This document shows, in pieces, positions 21,817 to 32,240 of a stretch of 38,788 bases of DNA (positions are counted from its first letter, which is position 1; every line of letters begins with the position of its first letter). Both the position numbers and the translations under genes were made by a program. The notes under the pieces are model-generated. The model saw only the letters and a program-made list of their open reading frames with translations. It had not been told where the DNA came from and did no database searches. The stretch lies in the NCBI GenBank assembly GCA_009775125.1, contig VSPD01000024.1, forward strand, positions 1-38,788. The letters run 5' to 3'. The DNA is from Muribaculaceae bacterium. GTDB lineage: Bacteria; Bacteroidota; Bacteroidia; Bacteroidales; Muribaculaceae.

Positions 21817-24800
21817 TTAGAAAGTGATGTTAATACCGCCGGAAAGCGTGCGGATAGGTGCGTAGTAGGCGTTGGAAGAGCTACCGGTAATCGACTGGGT
21901 CGGGTTGAGACCCTGACGCTTCGACCAGATGAACACGTTGTCGGCCGAGAAGTAGACGCGCAGCTTGTTAACCTGGATTTTGCGTGTGATCGAGCGGGGC
22001 AGTGTGTAGCCAAAGTTGATGTTCTGGAGTGTGAGGTACGACGCGTTGGTGATGAAACGGTCGGAGAACTGTGTGGCATACAGGTCGTTGAACACGAGAG
22101 CGGGGATGTTGGAGTTGGGGTTCTCGGGTGTCCATGCGTTGTAGAGGTCGCGGTGGAAGTTGGAGCCGTGGCCGTCGGTAGAGGGGTTGGCCATGTATGA
22201 GGCGTAGGCCGAGTCGTAGACTTTACCGCCAATCTGGTAGGTGAAGTCGACGGAGAGGTCGAAGTCGCGGTAGGTGAGGTTGGTGCCGAAACCGCCGTAC
22301 ATGTGGGGGAGAGCCGAGCCGCAGAGGTACATTGTGGCGGCGTTGTAGTCTTCGGTCTTTTCGCGGCCGATGACGCGGGTCACGCCGTTGGCGTCGGTCT
22401 CGGTGATGTCGCGCCAGTACATTGCCTTACCGTTTTCGGGGTTGACGCCGGCATATTTCTGCATGTAGAATGTATGCAAGGGAAGGCCTTCGCCGATGAA
22501 GTAGTTGCCGTTGGCATAGCCTTTGTAACCTTCTGCCTCTTGGCCTTTGTGGTCTTCGGCGAGTTTCTCAACTTCGTTCTTGTACCATGTGAAGTTGGCG
22601 TTCACGTCCCAAGAGAAGTCTTTGGTGCGGATGATAGTGCCGTGGAGGTCGAGCTCGATACCGCCGTTGATCATGTTACCCACGTTGTCGTAGTAGCCGG
22701 TGAAGCCGAACGATGCGGGGAGGTAAACGGCAGAGAGCATGTCGGTGGTGCGACGGTAGAAGCCTTCTACCGAACCGCCGAGGCGTGCGTTGAAGAGGTC
22801 GAATTCGAAGCCGACGTTGAAGTTGGCGTTCTTTTCCCAGGTGATGTTGGGGTTACCCATCGTGGCGGGGATGGCGGCGGGGTTGCCGTTGGAGTTTACG
22901 ATGGTGTAGGTGTTGGTGTAGCGGTAGGAACCGATCTGGTCGTTACCCTGCTCGCCGTAAGATGCTTTGAGCTTGAGCATGTTCACCCATTGGGGGAACG
23001 AGATCCAGTCTTCTTTGGTAAGAATCCATGCGCCGCCGGCCGACCAGAAGTTACCCCAGCGGTGGTCGGGGTGGAAGCGGCTCGAGCCGTCGCGGCGGAA
23101 CGATACGGAACCGAAGTATTTGTCGGAGTAGTCGTACTGTCCGCGGAAAATCCAGCCTTCGGTGTTGTAAGCGGATGAAGAGGAGTTGGTGGAGCCTACG
23201 ATTACGGCAGTGGCGAGTTCGTCGTTGAAGGGGTCGAACATGTTTTCTTTCTGGCCGGAGAGAGAGTAGGAGCGTGCCCAGTAGTTTTCGTGACCGGCGA
23301 GAATCGACACGTTGTGTGCGCCGAACTGGTGGCTCCAGTTCAAGAGTTGCTGGAAGGTGTAGTCGATGGAGCGGCCATGGCTTTTGGCGAGCATACCGTT
23401 TGCAGTGGCGTACTGGCCGTACCAGGGGTTGGTGAACTGGGTCGAGCGGGTCTCGTCGACGTTAACGTTGTTGTTCGATGTGAACTTGAAGTCTTTGAGG
23501 AAGCGCACTTCGAAGTAGCCGGTGGCGTTGAATGCGTTGCCTTCGGAACTTACGCGGTCGAGGATAGCCTGCGACAGGGCGTTGGACTGGCCGTAGACGG
23601 GACGTTCGAGGCCGGCGTTGTCTTTGTCGCCATAGTCGTAACGCTGGAAGCCGTTGGAGTCAACGAGGATGTTACCGTTGGCGTCGCGGATATAAAGAGG
23701 ATAGATGGGGGCTACCTGGGTGGCGGCGGCAAACACGTTGCCCGACGATGCGGAGGAGCCGTCTTCGTCGAGAGCGCGGCTCTGGAAGTGGGTATAGCTC
23801 ATGTTGGCGCCCACTTTGAGCCAGTCTTTTGCCTGGGTCTCGGCGGCGAGGCGGCCGGTGAAGCGTTCGTAGTCGGATGAGTTGGTGATACCTTCGTTTT
23901 TGAGGTAAGAAGCCGAAGCGTAGAAGTTGCCGCGGTCGTTGCCGTTGGCTACCGACACGTTGTATTCCTGGCGGAGGCTGGTGTGGTAGGCCTCGTCGAG
24001 CCAGTTGTCGGGGGTGAGCCAGTATTGCTGGCCCTGGAATGTGGCCATGCGGCCGAGGGTGGCGTTGGGGTTGAGCTTGCCGTTTGTGCCGATCATGTAC
24101 TGGCCTTCGGGGATAGTGTAGACGTTGTAGCCAAGACCCATGCCCGCGCCGTTGATAAGGTTCTGGTTGGCCCAGATGTGAGCTTGAGCGGCGTCGTATT
24201 TGATGAAGCCGTCGTTGCCGTCGTCGAAGCCGCGCAGGTGCGAGTAGTTGTAGAGCGACTTGTAGTACATTTCATAGTAGGCGGCGGGATCCTTCACGAG
24301 CTTGTAGTCCTGAGTGGCGCGCATGTTGGCACCCCACTTGGCGTCTACCGAAACCTGAGCCTCGCCGTTGTTGCCACCCTTCTTGGTTGTAATCATAATT
24401 ACACCGTTGGCACCGCGCGCGCCGTAGAGGGCGTTGGAGGCGGCGTCTTTGAGGATGGTCATCGACTCGATATCCTGGGTGGAGATGTTGTTCATATCGC
24501 CGGAGTAGGGCACGCCGTCGACCACGATGAGGGGGGCGTTGCCGGCGTTAAGAGAAGATATACCGCGGATGAAAATCGAGGGGTCGGACTGACCGGGCTG
24601 TCCGGAAGCGTTGTTGAGCTGTACACCGGCAACTTTACCGGTGAGGGCGTCGAGAGCGTTCGACACCTGAGCCTGCTCGATTTCGGTTGACTTAATCACA
24701 GTGGCCGAACCGGTAAATGCCGATTTCTTGGCCGTACCGTAAGCCACGGCGATCACTTCGTCGAGTGCCGTGGCACTGGGAGTGAGGCGGATTTCCATTT

Positions 24801-25062
24801 TGCCGCCTTTGATTTTTACTTCCATGGGGTTGTATCCCACCGAAGAAACTGTGAGCTTCGTGACGCTTTCAGGAAGCACGATCGAGAAATTACCGTCGAT
24901 GTCGGTATTCACGCCCTTGCCTGCCTGGTCGCTGACTGCGGCGCCGATAATCGGCTCGTCGGTCTCTGCGTCGACAACAGTACCTGTCACCGTACGCGTC
25001 TGCGCCGACGCACACAGGGTGACGGAGAGTACCGTCAAGAGTAATAGAAACAGCTTTTTCAT
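21817..25062 (-). CDS. SusC/RagA-family TonB-linked outer-membrane transporter
   Basis: The 1081-residue protein has a signal peptide (MKKLFLLLLTVLSVTLCASAQ) followed by a carboxypeptidase-regulatory-like domain (TVTGTVVDAETDEPIIGAAVSDQAGKGVNTDIDGNFSI). A TonB-box-like segment ALDEVIAVAYGTAKKSAFTGS is next. The plug carries the SusC signature IFIRGISSLNAGNAPLIVVDGVPYSGDMNNISTQDIESMTILKDAASNALYGARGANGVIMITTKKG. A 22-strand barrel ends in aromatic ITF. It imports substrate captured by SusD using TonB energy. The start is the ATG at 25062, with about 130 nt of AT-rich leader to a -7 box. No anti-sigma/ECF pair or hybrid sensor lies in the window. Confidence 0.96.
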   Translation of the reverse strand: MKKLFLLLLTVLSVTLCASAQTRTVTGTVVDAETDEPIIGAAVSDQAGKGVNTDIDGNFSIVLPESVTKLTVSSVGYNPMEVKIKGGKMEIRLTPSATALDEVIAVAYGTAKKSAFTGSATVIKSTEIEQAQVSNALDALTGKVAGVQLNNASGQPGQSDPSIFIRGISSLNAGNAPLIVVDGVPYSGDMNNISTQDIESMTILKDAASNALYGARGANGVIMITTKKGGNNGEAQVSVDAKWGANMRATQDYKLVKDPAAYYEMYYKSLYNYSHLRGFDDGNDGFIKYDAAQAHIWANQNLINGAGMGLGYNVYTIPEGQYMIGTNGKLNPNATLGRMATFQGQQYWLTPDNWLDEAYHTSLRQEYNVSVANGNDRGNFYASASYLKNEGITNSSDYERFTGRLAAETQAKDWLKVGANMSYTHFQSRALDEDGSSASSGNVFAAATQVAPIYPLYIRDANGNILVDSNGFQRYDYGDKDNAGLERPVYGQSNALSQAILDRVSSEGNAFNATGYFEVRFLKDFKFTSNNNVNVDETRSTQFTNPWYGQYATANGMLAKSHGRSIDYTFQQLLNWSHQFGAHNVSILAGHENYWARSYSLSGQKENMFDPFNDELATAVIVGSTNSSSSAYNTEGWIFRGQYDYSDKYFGSVSFRRDGSSRFHPDHRWGNFWSAGGAWILTKEDWISFPQWVNMLKLKASYGEQGNDQIGSYRYTNTYTIVNSNGNPAAIPATMGNPNITWEKNANFNVGFEFDLFNARLGGSVEGFYRRTTDMLSAVYLPASFGFTGYYDNVGNMINGGIELDLHGTIIRTKDFSWDVNANFTWYKNEVEKLAEDHKGQEAEGYKGYANGNYFIGEGLPLHTFYMQKYAGVNPENGKAMYWRDITETDANGVTRVIGREKTEDYNAATMYLCGSALPHMYGGFGTNLTYRDFDLSVDFTYQIGGKVYDSAYASYMANPSTDGHGSNFHRDLYNAWTPENPNSNIPALVFNDLYATQFSDRFITNASYLTLQNINFGYTLPRSITRKIQVNKLRVYFSADNVFIWSKRQGLNPTQSITGSSSNAYYAPIRTLSGGINITF

Positions 25063-25196
25063 ACTTGGTAAATACTTTGGATTATATATTTGATTAATAT
25101 TTTTTGTGGTGAATTAAAGGTCGGATATAGCCTTGGTTTTTGTTAATTGATATATGGTGGTTTAAAAATTATTAATTAAAAATGTACTGTGAAATG

Positions 25197-25204
25197 CAAA
25201 ATTA
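25197..25204 (-). promoter_or_regulatory. Candidate -7 box (TAATTTTG) of the SusC operon
   Basis: Exact TAnnTTTG match on the minus strand, about 135 nt before the SusC ATG, without a matching TTTG at normal distance. Such leaders can hold regulatory RNA, but I see no clear hairpin in 25063-25196. Confidence 0.4.
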
Positions 25205-25342
25205 ATCAAATTTTCACAAATTCGTTATAATTTTCTCAAAAAATGCAACTTTTTAACATTTTCCTGCCGTTTTTCCTTCTTTTTTGGGTGTTTTGGTGCT
25301 GTTAAGGGCTTTAAAGTCATTAAGGACAACAAGGTCTTTAAG

Positions 25343-25625
25343 GGCACAAGCTGTAATCTCGGTGCATTGTGTCTCCGTTAGGAGACAAATATTGTAGCGC
25401 AGGGCGACAGCCCTGGGGGGCGTGGATGTTATTTATTATGGTGTTGGAGCGGAGCCTGCCGGAGCGTTCGATAACGCCAACCGTGGTGCAGAACGCTACG
25501 CTGCCGCTCGCTCCAATACCGGGATGGACCAATTTCAATATACCGGGGGTTCCGCTGTCGCTCCACCCCCGGCTACATTCTTGAATCGCTACGCGATTCC
25601 ATGCACCGCATTTTCGGCTTGTGCC
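25343..25625 (-). repeat. Modular hairpin-rich dispersed element, copy 2
   Basis: This 283-bp copy is in reverse orientation to 5922-6195. It has fuller ends (GGCACAAGC at 25343-25351, GCTTGTGCC at 25617-25625), and the same inner CGGTGCAT/ATGCACCG pair and chain of hairpins. It lies between the giant gene and SusC. Arm sequences differ from copy 1 in paired positions: CCGGGGGT/ACCCCCGG instead of CCCGGGGT/ACCCCGGG. Confidence 0.88.
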
Positions 25626-25678
25626 ACTTTAAGGTCATTAACGACATAAACGACATTAAGGGCGGGAGTGTAAAAAAA

Positions 25679-25701
25679 GCCTCCCGGGGAATACGGGAGG
25701 C
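25679..25701 (-). terminator. Terminator of the giant surface-protein gene
   Basis: GCCTCCCG (25679-25686) pairs with CGGGAGGC (25694-25701) and the minus strand continues into seven T. It lies 30 bp after the stop. Confidence 0.88.
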
Positions 25702-25731
25702 TCTTTCCTATAACTATATGGGAGGAGGGAA

Positions 25732-28700
25732 TCAGAAGCGTACTTTCACCGCGCCTTTGGGGGTGATGCGGATGTAGACGCGGCCGCTCTGCGGGTCGGC
25801 CACCTCGTAGCCTTGGATGTCGAAGTAGCGGGGCGTGCCGTCTTCGATGGCTTCGGCGTCGTCGATGCCGGTCTGCACCTGATAGGGGAGGGCGGCAAGT
25901 GAGTAGGCGGTGTAGCGGTCGGCATGGTAGGCGTCGGGCACAGCGGAGTAGTCCTTGTCGGGAGCCTCGGCGCTTACTATCTCAGAGCCGCGCTTTGCCG
26001 GGTCGTCGTCGCGCTTGGGATAAGCGGCGATGTATTCGAGCTGGACGCCGTAGCGCAGGTCCATCTTCCAGCTCCACACGCCGTCGATGTCTTGCGATGT
26101 GTCGTAGAGCGAGTAGTTGGCCTCGAAGGGATAGGTGTTGTGCTCGTTGCCGGTCTTTACTTCGACTACATGCCAGTAGGAGGGTATGTTGCCGCTCTCG
26201 ACGATTTCACGGAAGAGCTCTTCGGTGACTTCGGGGTCGCCGGCGTCGATGCGTTCTTTTTCATCCCATGCCCATACGGTGTAGTTGTGGGGCATGTCGG
26301 GCATCGTCTCGTTGATGGCGGGCGAGGTCCAGTCGACGTCGGCGGTGATGGTGCGTCCGTCGTCGGAGTAGTTTACAAATTCGGCGTCGATGGTCACGTC
26401 GGCCTCGGGAATCGAGTAGTTTACGGTCACGTCGTTGGCGGGGTTGGATGTGCCGCTGCCCACCGACATTGTGGCGCTGATTTTGTCTACGGTGTTGGCG
26501 TCGACAAGGAAGGGTATTTCCACATGCACGAGGTTCTCGTCGTGGTTGAGGTAGATTTCTTCCGAGGCGTTGTCCTCGTCGAAGCGCTGGATGTTGACAA
26601 CGATGGGCTGCCAGGAATCGTCGGCGCCTTCGGGCTTGCGGGTGCGGGCGGTGCCGGTCATGATGAGGTTGCCTTTCTCGTCGCGTTTGTAGGAGCCGTC
26701 GTCGTTCTTCTCATAGTCGACATAGAAACGTTCCTCGATTTTCTGCGAGCCGTCGGGGTTGCCGTCGGCATCCTTGTAGGAAATCTCGATGGATACGGTG
26801 AAGAAGCGTTCGCCTTCGGGGAGGTTGGCGAGGTCGGAGTCGGAGTAGGGGGTCTGGAGCGTGACGGTGGACACGGGATATACCACGTTTTCCTCGGGGC
26901 TGTCGGGGTTGGGCGATGTGTACTTGTCGGACACGGCTGTCATCACGGGCACGTTGGCCTTGATCATGAAGCGGGCATTGTCGTAGTTGGTGGCTATGAC
27001 GATGCGGCTGTAATCAACCTTGGTGCGGCCGAGAATCACGCCGCCGGGCACGTTGTAGCCCGAGCCTTCGTTTTCGTAGAAGTCCTTGAATGTGTCTTTG
27101 TTCTCGCCATTGTTGATGAGCTCGAGAAGCAGGGGATACGACGATGTGTGGACAATGCCGCCGAGGATATTGTCGGAATGGTCGGTGTCGGCAGCGTCCT
27201 CAGGGCGTCCGCCAAAGATGTTGAAGCGGTGGTTGTCGCGGATTTTTGTGAACGTGTTGCCGTTCTTGGCCGACTGGGCCACAACGTCGAAGCGGGCCGC
27301 GAGACGCTGTCCTGCGTAGTAGTAGGAATACTTGGAGGGCAGGAGCACGTCGGCGTTGTCGCCGCCCCAGTACTGGGTGCTGGTCACGTCGATGAATCGG
27401 AAGTTGTAGTCCTTCTGCGGGTAGTAGCCTTCGGCATCCTTGCCGTCGTCGGCGCGAGACGCGGCCTTGGCGTTGTTGCTGAGGATAGCCACATATTCGG
27501 CGTCGCCGTTGGGGTTGAGGCCTCCGTATTTGAGTTTCTTGGCAAGGAGGTTGCGCACGATGGGCATGTTGTAGTCGGTGCCTTGGGTGAGGTCGGCGCC
27601 GGTGGTGTAGCGGTCGGTGTAGAATACCTCGCGGGGGAAGAAATATTCGGGCATGTCCACGCCTTCGGCATTGTCGTCAAATTCCATCTCGGTGTCGCCG
27701 AAGCGGTCGAGAAGAATCGGGCAGGTGAGTTCGGGTCCGCGGCCGGGGAGGGTGTTGAAGTAGACGTAGTAGAGGTTGCCGTCGTCGTACTTGTTGTCGC
27801 CGGTGCGGTTTGAGTACATGTTCCAGCGGTTGCCGGTGATGCGGAAGAGGGTGATGCCGTATACTTTCATCTTCTGGCCTATGACAAGGTCGCCGGTTGT
27901 GCCGGGCTTGTAGCGCTGGTTGAGGTTGCCCTCGCGGTCGCGGATGTTGGGGTTGGCACACCACCATGCGTTGGCATAGAACCACTGGCCGCCGTTTTCG
28001 GGGGTAGCGGCTTCAAGGCCGTTTTCACCTTCGATGTTGAAGAAGTTGAACTGGCGGAACACGTCGCGTATCACGTTTTCGTCGTCGCGCATGGCCCAGT
28101 TGCCGTCGCCGGCCTGCTGCTCGCGCCAAGTCTGGTAGGGGAGCTGCCAGAATTCGAATTCGGGGCATTCGCCTTTTTCGTTGCGGTAGCTGGGATAGGT
28201 GAATTTCGTGTTGCCGTCGATGATGCGCTCGGGCGACAGGGTGATGCCTTCGGGTATATCGATGTAGTAGAGGTTGGGGATCTGACGCCAGCCTTCCTTG
28301 GCCTGTGCGGCCTCGGCGGGTTTCTCAACGATGAGACGGTCGTCCGATTTCACCACCTTGCCGGGGAGGACATAGTTCTTGCCGTCCTTGATGCCGCCGT
28401 CGAAAACGGGACGGAAGGGGACGAAAGCGGTGTTGCCCGAGAACATGTAGCCGGGGTTGAGGTTGGTGTCGAAGAGGTTGAGGTTTTCAAAGAAGCCGGA
28501 GTTTTCGGCGGAAGCCACGGGCTTGCCGTCGGCGAGGCGCACGATACCGGAGGTGTTTTCAGGCTCCGATGAATTTTCGTCGTTGACCCACACTTTCAGC
28601 GAGGGCACGGGCATAACTTCGCCGTCGGTGAGCGAGTTGAAGCCGTAAGGCAGCTGCACGTCGCCATCGTTGCCTTTCTGGGCCAGATATATAGAATAAG

Positions 28701-31515
28701 AGTATCCGCCGCGGTCGGAGGGGAGCACTTGGAGGATAATGCGGTAGAAGGCGATGCCTTGCTTGATTACCGATTTTCCGGAAGTGTTGGCTTCCATCAT
28801 GACGTTGGAGGTGACGTTGTTGAAGCGGTCGGCATCCGACTTGGAGATAGAGAATTGCTTGTCGGAGATGGCCTTGTTGCCGTCGTGGTCGATTACGAAC
28901 TGGAATTCCTGGTCGCGCGACAGACGCAGCTCGCGGCCGAGGTTCACTTGGTAGAAGCCTTGTCCGCGGCCGTGGCTTACGAAGCGCACGTCGATATAGG
29001 ATTCGCCGTTGTTTTCACGCACGCCCACGCCTGCGCTTTGGAGCAGGTTGTAGAGGGGAGTGCCTGCAAGGGCGCGGAGATAGTATTGGTCGAAGTTTTC
29101 GCCGGGGTCGTCGATTACGCCTTCCTTCACATGGTCTGCGGTGGAGAAGAGCACCTTGTAGGCGCGGTTGAGCGAGGTGTTCACGTCGGTGAGGAGCTTG
29201 CCGTCGGCGCCTTGGTAGGGACCGTAGCCGGGAGCGGGAGTGGAGTAGCCGTCGACTTCGGGGTTGTGCACGTCGACTGTGGGGTCTACTTTTACGAACA
29301 CGGCTTTTGCTTTCACGCCGTTGCGGATGCGGGCGTTGCGTTTGAACTTGCCGGATGTTTCCATCTTCACCCAGTAGTCGGCGAGGCGCACGTCGAAGTA
29401 GGGGTGTACCCACTGGGAGTTGTCGCCGTCCCACCAGGAGTGGCCTGTGCCGCGGCCGCGGCGGCCGTCGGTGGAGAAGCCCGAGTTGTCGTTGATAAAC
29501 GACTGGATGGAGTGAGTCACCGTCACGGGCTGGTCGAGCACGTAGCCATAAATCCATTTGCCTTCGGCGTCGGTATAGGCGTATTTGGGATAGAGGTGGA
29601 GGCTGCCGGTCTGTTCCATGAATTCGCCGTGCCACCACGAGAAGTCGAGTACGAGGTCTTCCTGGGGCAGGAGGTTGAATTTCACGTCTTGCTCGCGGAA
29701 AAGGCTGTTGGCGGCTCCGTCGACAACGGTGCCGTCGTTTTTAAATCCCACGGCGTAGAGGCGCACGAGGTTGCTTGCCTGCTCGTGGGTGAGGTCGGTG
29801 GTGCCGGGATGCGACACGGCGGTATAGGGCGAGAGCCCGCACAGGCGGAGCGTGCCGCTTATGGGGTTGTTGCCGTCGGCATTGATTTGTGCGTAGGCGT
29901 ATTCGCCGCCCACAAGGTTTGTAAAGTCGGCGTCGGCTCCGCCGGAGAATGTCATGTTGTTGAGGCCGATAGTTACGCCCTCGGGAGCGTTGCCGATGTT
30001 AAGATAGAGAGTTAGGTCGGCGTAGTCGTCGGCAGCGATGCCTGAAAGGCTTATGTCGGCGGGCTGTCCGGCTTTCAGATACACGGTTTGTTCGGCAATT
30101 TTTACGTTGTCGTTGTCTTTTTGCTGAACGCGGATATAAATGTCGAAGTCTTCGGCGGCGTCATTGGTGACGGTGGCGGTGAAAGTAGCCTTTTGGCCTT
30201 TTTTCATGCCCCATGTGTTGTCGTTGCACCAGAAAGACATGGCGTTGGCCCAATAATTGCCTTTGTCAATTCCGTTGGCTTTGATTGTGACATTGTTGCC
30301 GTTGATTGTGCGCTCGAACGACTCGATATTGGACCATGTCCAGTGCAGATTCAGAACGGGTTCCTCGATGATTTTCACATCGGAAATCTCGAAAGAGGAG
30401 CCTTCGGGAGCGTAGGCGGGCACGAACAGGAATTCGAGGTCGTCGAGAGTCTCCGAGGCTATGGCTTGCAGGCGGATAGGCGTGGGCTCGTTGGCCTTTA
30501 CGCTGAATTCTTTTTCGGTAAAGAATTTGGTGCCGCCGGTGTTTTTTTGCTGGAGCTTGAAATATGCTTTTTCGTGGTCGCGGTTGGCAGTGAGCGTGGC
30601 CGTGACGGAGTATGTCTTGCCTCCTTGCACGGCAAGCTGCTGCAAGGGGTAGAGGAACACCTGGTAGCCCCAGAAATTGTCGGGGTCGGTCGAGGGGTTT
30701 GTCACGTTAATCTTGGCGTTGTTGCCGTCAACGCTGATTTCGGGACCTGCTGCGTTGTTGCCCCACCAGGTGTAGAACGAGCCGAAGTTGAGTTTCGAGT
30801 CGGTGACTTTGACGTCGAGGCCGTAGGATTTGCCGTTGGTGCCTATGGCGAAGACGCGGTAGTAGTCGGCGCCGAGGCCGTTGGCCGGGGCTATGGTGAA
30901 GGCGAGCTCGCCGGTGTAGTTGCCGTTTTCATCGGTCATGGGGTCGAACCAGCCTTCGGGGCCGCCTTCCTTGCCTTCTTTGTAGAAGCGGCGGAAGTTG
31001 CCGCCGAGGATAACGGATTTTTTGAAATCGGCTATTGCGGTGCTCACTTCGCCGATGTTGTTGTCGAAGGAGTAGCCGTGGTCGCATTTCGTGCCTTTCC
31101 AGCTTCCGCACATGTTTTTGGCGTTGCTGGTGAATGTAATGTTTTTACCGTCTTTGTCGTGGTATTGGCCTTTGACATAGAGAGGTGTCTTGCCGTTGGA
31201 TTCGAGGCCTTTAAGGTCCATTTCGACAATTACGGGAGAAACGGAAGCGTCGATGTCGTTAAGACGTACTGTGGTGGCTTCCTGGCCTCCGTGTTTCACG
31301 ATGTGGAGGTCGTCGATTCGGCTGCCGGGGACCGGATTTGTGATGTTGAATTTAACGAGCACTTTGCCCGATGTGTCAGACAGGCGCATCTACTCGGCGA
31401 GCTGCAAGCTCTCGAGCGTAGGCGTTTCAGCAGCGTGCAATCTGACATGGGAAGAAAGCACTATGGCCGCGATAACAAGCCACAATGCCCTCAAATGGGT
31501 GAGAGATTTTCGCAT
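25732..31515 (-). pseudogene. Giant secreted surface protein interrupted by an in-frame TAG
   Basis: The frame runs 1,928 codons from ATG 31513-31515. The first 41 codons encode a signal peptide and short linker (MRKSLTHLRALWLVIAAIVL, then ...ESLQLAE). Codon 42 is TAG (31390-31392), immediately followed in frame by an ATG that opens 1,885 further codons. Without the stop this would be one exported protein. Counting from the second ATG, about residues 203-342 and 350-483 are two related beta-sandwich domains resembling carbohydrate-binding modules. A long, aromatic- and Asp-rich region of unknown type follows. The last 35 residues (RYFDIQGYEV...GRVYIRITPKGAVKVRF) resemble the short C-terminal modules of Bacteroidales secreted proteins. 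The body shows no frameshift, so the stop is recent, an assembly error, or read through. Reinitiation at the second ATG would give an unexported product. Confidence 0.75.
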
Positions 31516-31578
31516 TACTTTTAAGGTTAAAAAGGATATTAAAGATTGTTTATTAGCATTATTCTTAATTTAGGCAAC

Positions 31579-31586
31579 CAAAGTTA
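31579..31586 (-). promoter_or_regulatory. -7 box (TAACTTTG) of the giant gene
   Basis: Exact TAnnTTTG on the minus strand, 63 nt before the signal-peptide ATG, without a clear -33. It supports transcription starting ahead of the signal-peptide codons rather than at the internal ATG. Confidence 0.5.
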
Positions 31587-31747
31587 AGTATAATTCCAAA
31601 ACCTGCTCGCATGTTTAACATTCTTTAACGCAAAATATTCCACTCTTAACTATTCGGCTTGTCGGACTGTGTCAAATAGGATGTTTATGCCGTGCGGCCC
31701 TGCATTTTGAAATTATTAAACACCTTCCTGCATTAGGAATCAGACAA

Positions 31748-32140
31748 TTAGTATAGCGGGCTGTAAGGGAAGAAATTGCGCCGGGGGTCTTTGCGTTTGC
31801 GCGCCGGGGCTGGAGCCGGAGCCGGCTGCGATTGCCTTTCTTCCGGCTCTGGCTCTGTCGTCGGTTCTGTCGTTTTTGTCGTTTCTGTCGTTTTTGTTGG
31901 TTCGTCCGGTTCGTCCGATTTGGTGCCCGTGGCTGAGGCGGCGACGATGGCAGCGGCCGCGGCAGGGTCGAGGTCGCGCACCATTATGAGGAATATTGCC
32001 TTCTTGGTGCCGCGGAAGGCGGGGAGGGTGCCGTCGGTTTGCCACGCCACGATGGCGCGGATAAGGTCGATTTGCACTTTTGCGGAGCAACATTCGATGA
32101 TTTCGAGCCATTCAGGCTTGATTTGCGGTGTGTTTGTCAT
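31748..32140 (-). CDS. Small protein with DUF6291-like N-terminus and Pro/Thr/Glu-rich tail
   Basis: The 130-residue protein starts at the ATG 32138-32140 (MTNTPQIKPEWLEIIECCSAKVQIDLIRAIVAWQTDGT). A frame open further upstream is excluded because a full promoter lies there. Residues 8-58 resemble the small helical domain seen in phage- and plasmid-type proteins of Bacteroidales (DUF6291-like: helix, AIVAWQTDGTLP, then FRGTKKAIFLIMVRDLD). From about residue 68 the sequence is low complexity (repeated TKTTE, then EPEPEE, PAPAPAPARKRK). Such tails usually separate the domain from a DNA-binding module, which is missing here. Function unknown; it stands alone between the giant gene and the MsbA-like gene. 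Confidence 0.62.
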   Translation of the reverse strand: MTNTPQIKPEWLEIIECCSAKVQIDLIRAIVAWQTDGTLPAFRGTKKAIFLIMVRDLDPAAAAAIVAASATGTKSDEPDEPTKTTETTKTTEPTTEPEPEERQSQPAPAPAPARKRKDPRRNFFPYSPLY

Positions 32141-32172
32141 AATATATAGGTTTAAATGCGGTTTTATATTTG

Positions 32173-32204
32173 CAAAGATATAATAAAAATTATAAAAATG
32201 CAAA
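32173..32204 (-). promoter_or_regulatory. Promoter of the small DUF6291-like gene
   Basis: TTTG (32201-32204 on the minus strand), a 20-nt spacer and TATCTTTG (32173-32180). The leader is about 27 nt and fixes the ATG at 32140. Confidence 0.8.
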
Positions 32205-32218
32205 TTTTTCCGCAAAAA

Positions 32219-32240
32219 ATGCAGGAACACAAGCCTGCAT
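32219..32240 (-). terminator. Terminator of the MsbA-like gene
   Basis: On the minus strand ATGCAGG, an 8-nt loop and CCTGCAT form a hairpin directly at the stop codon, followed by six T. It abuts the promoter of the next gene. Confidence 0.78.
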
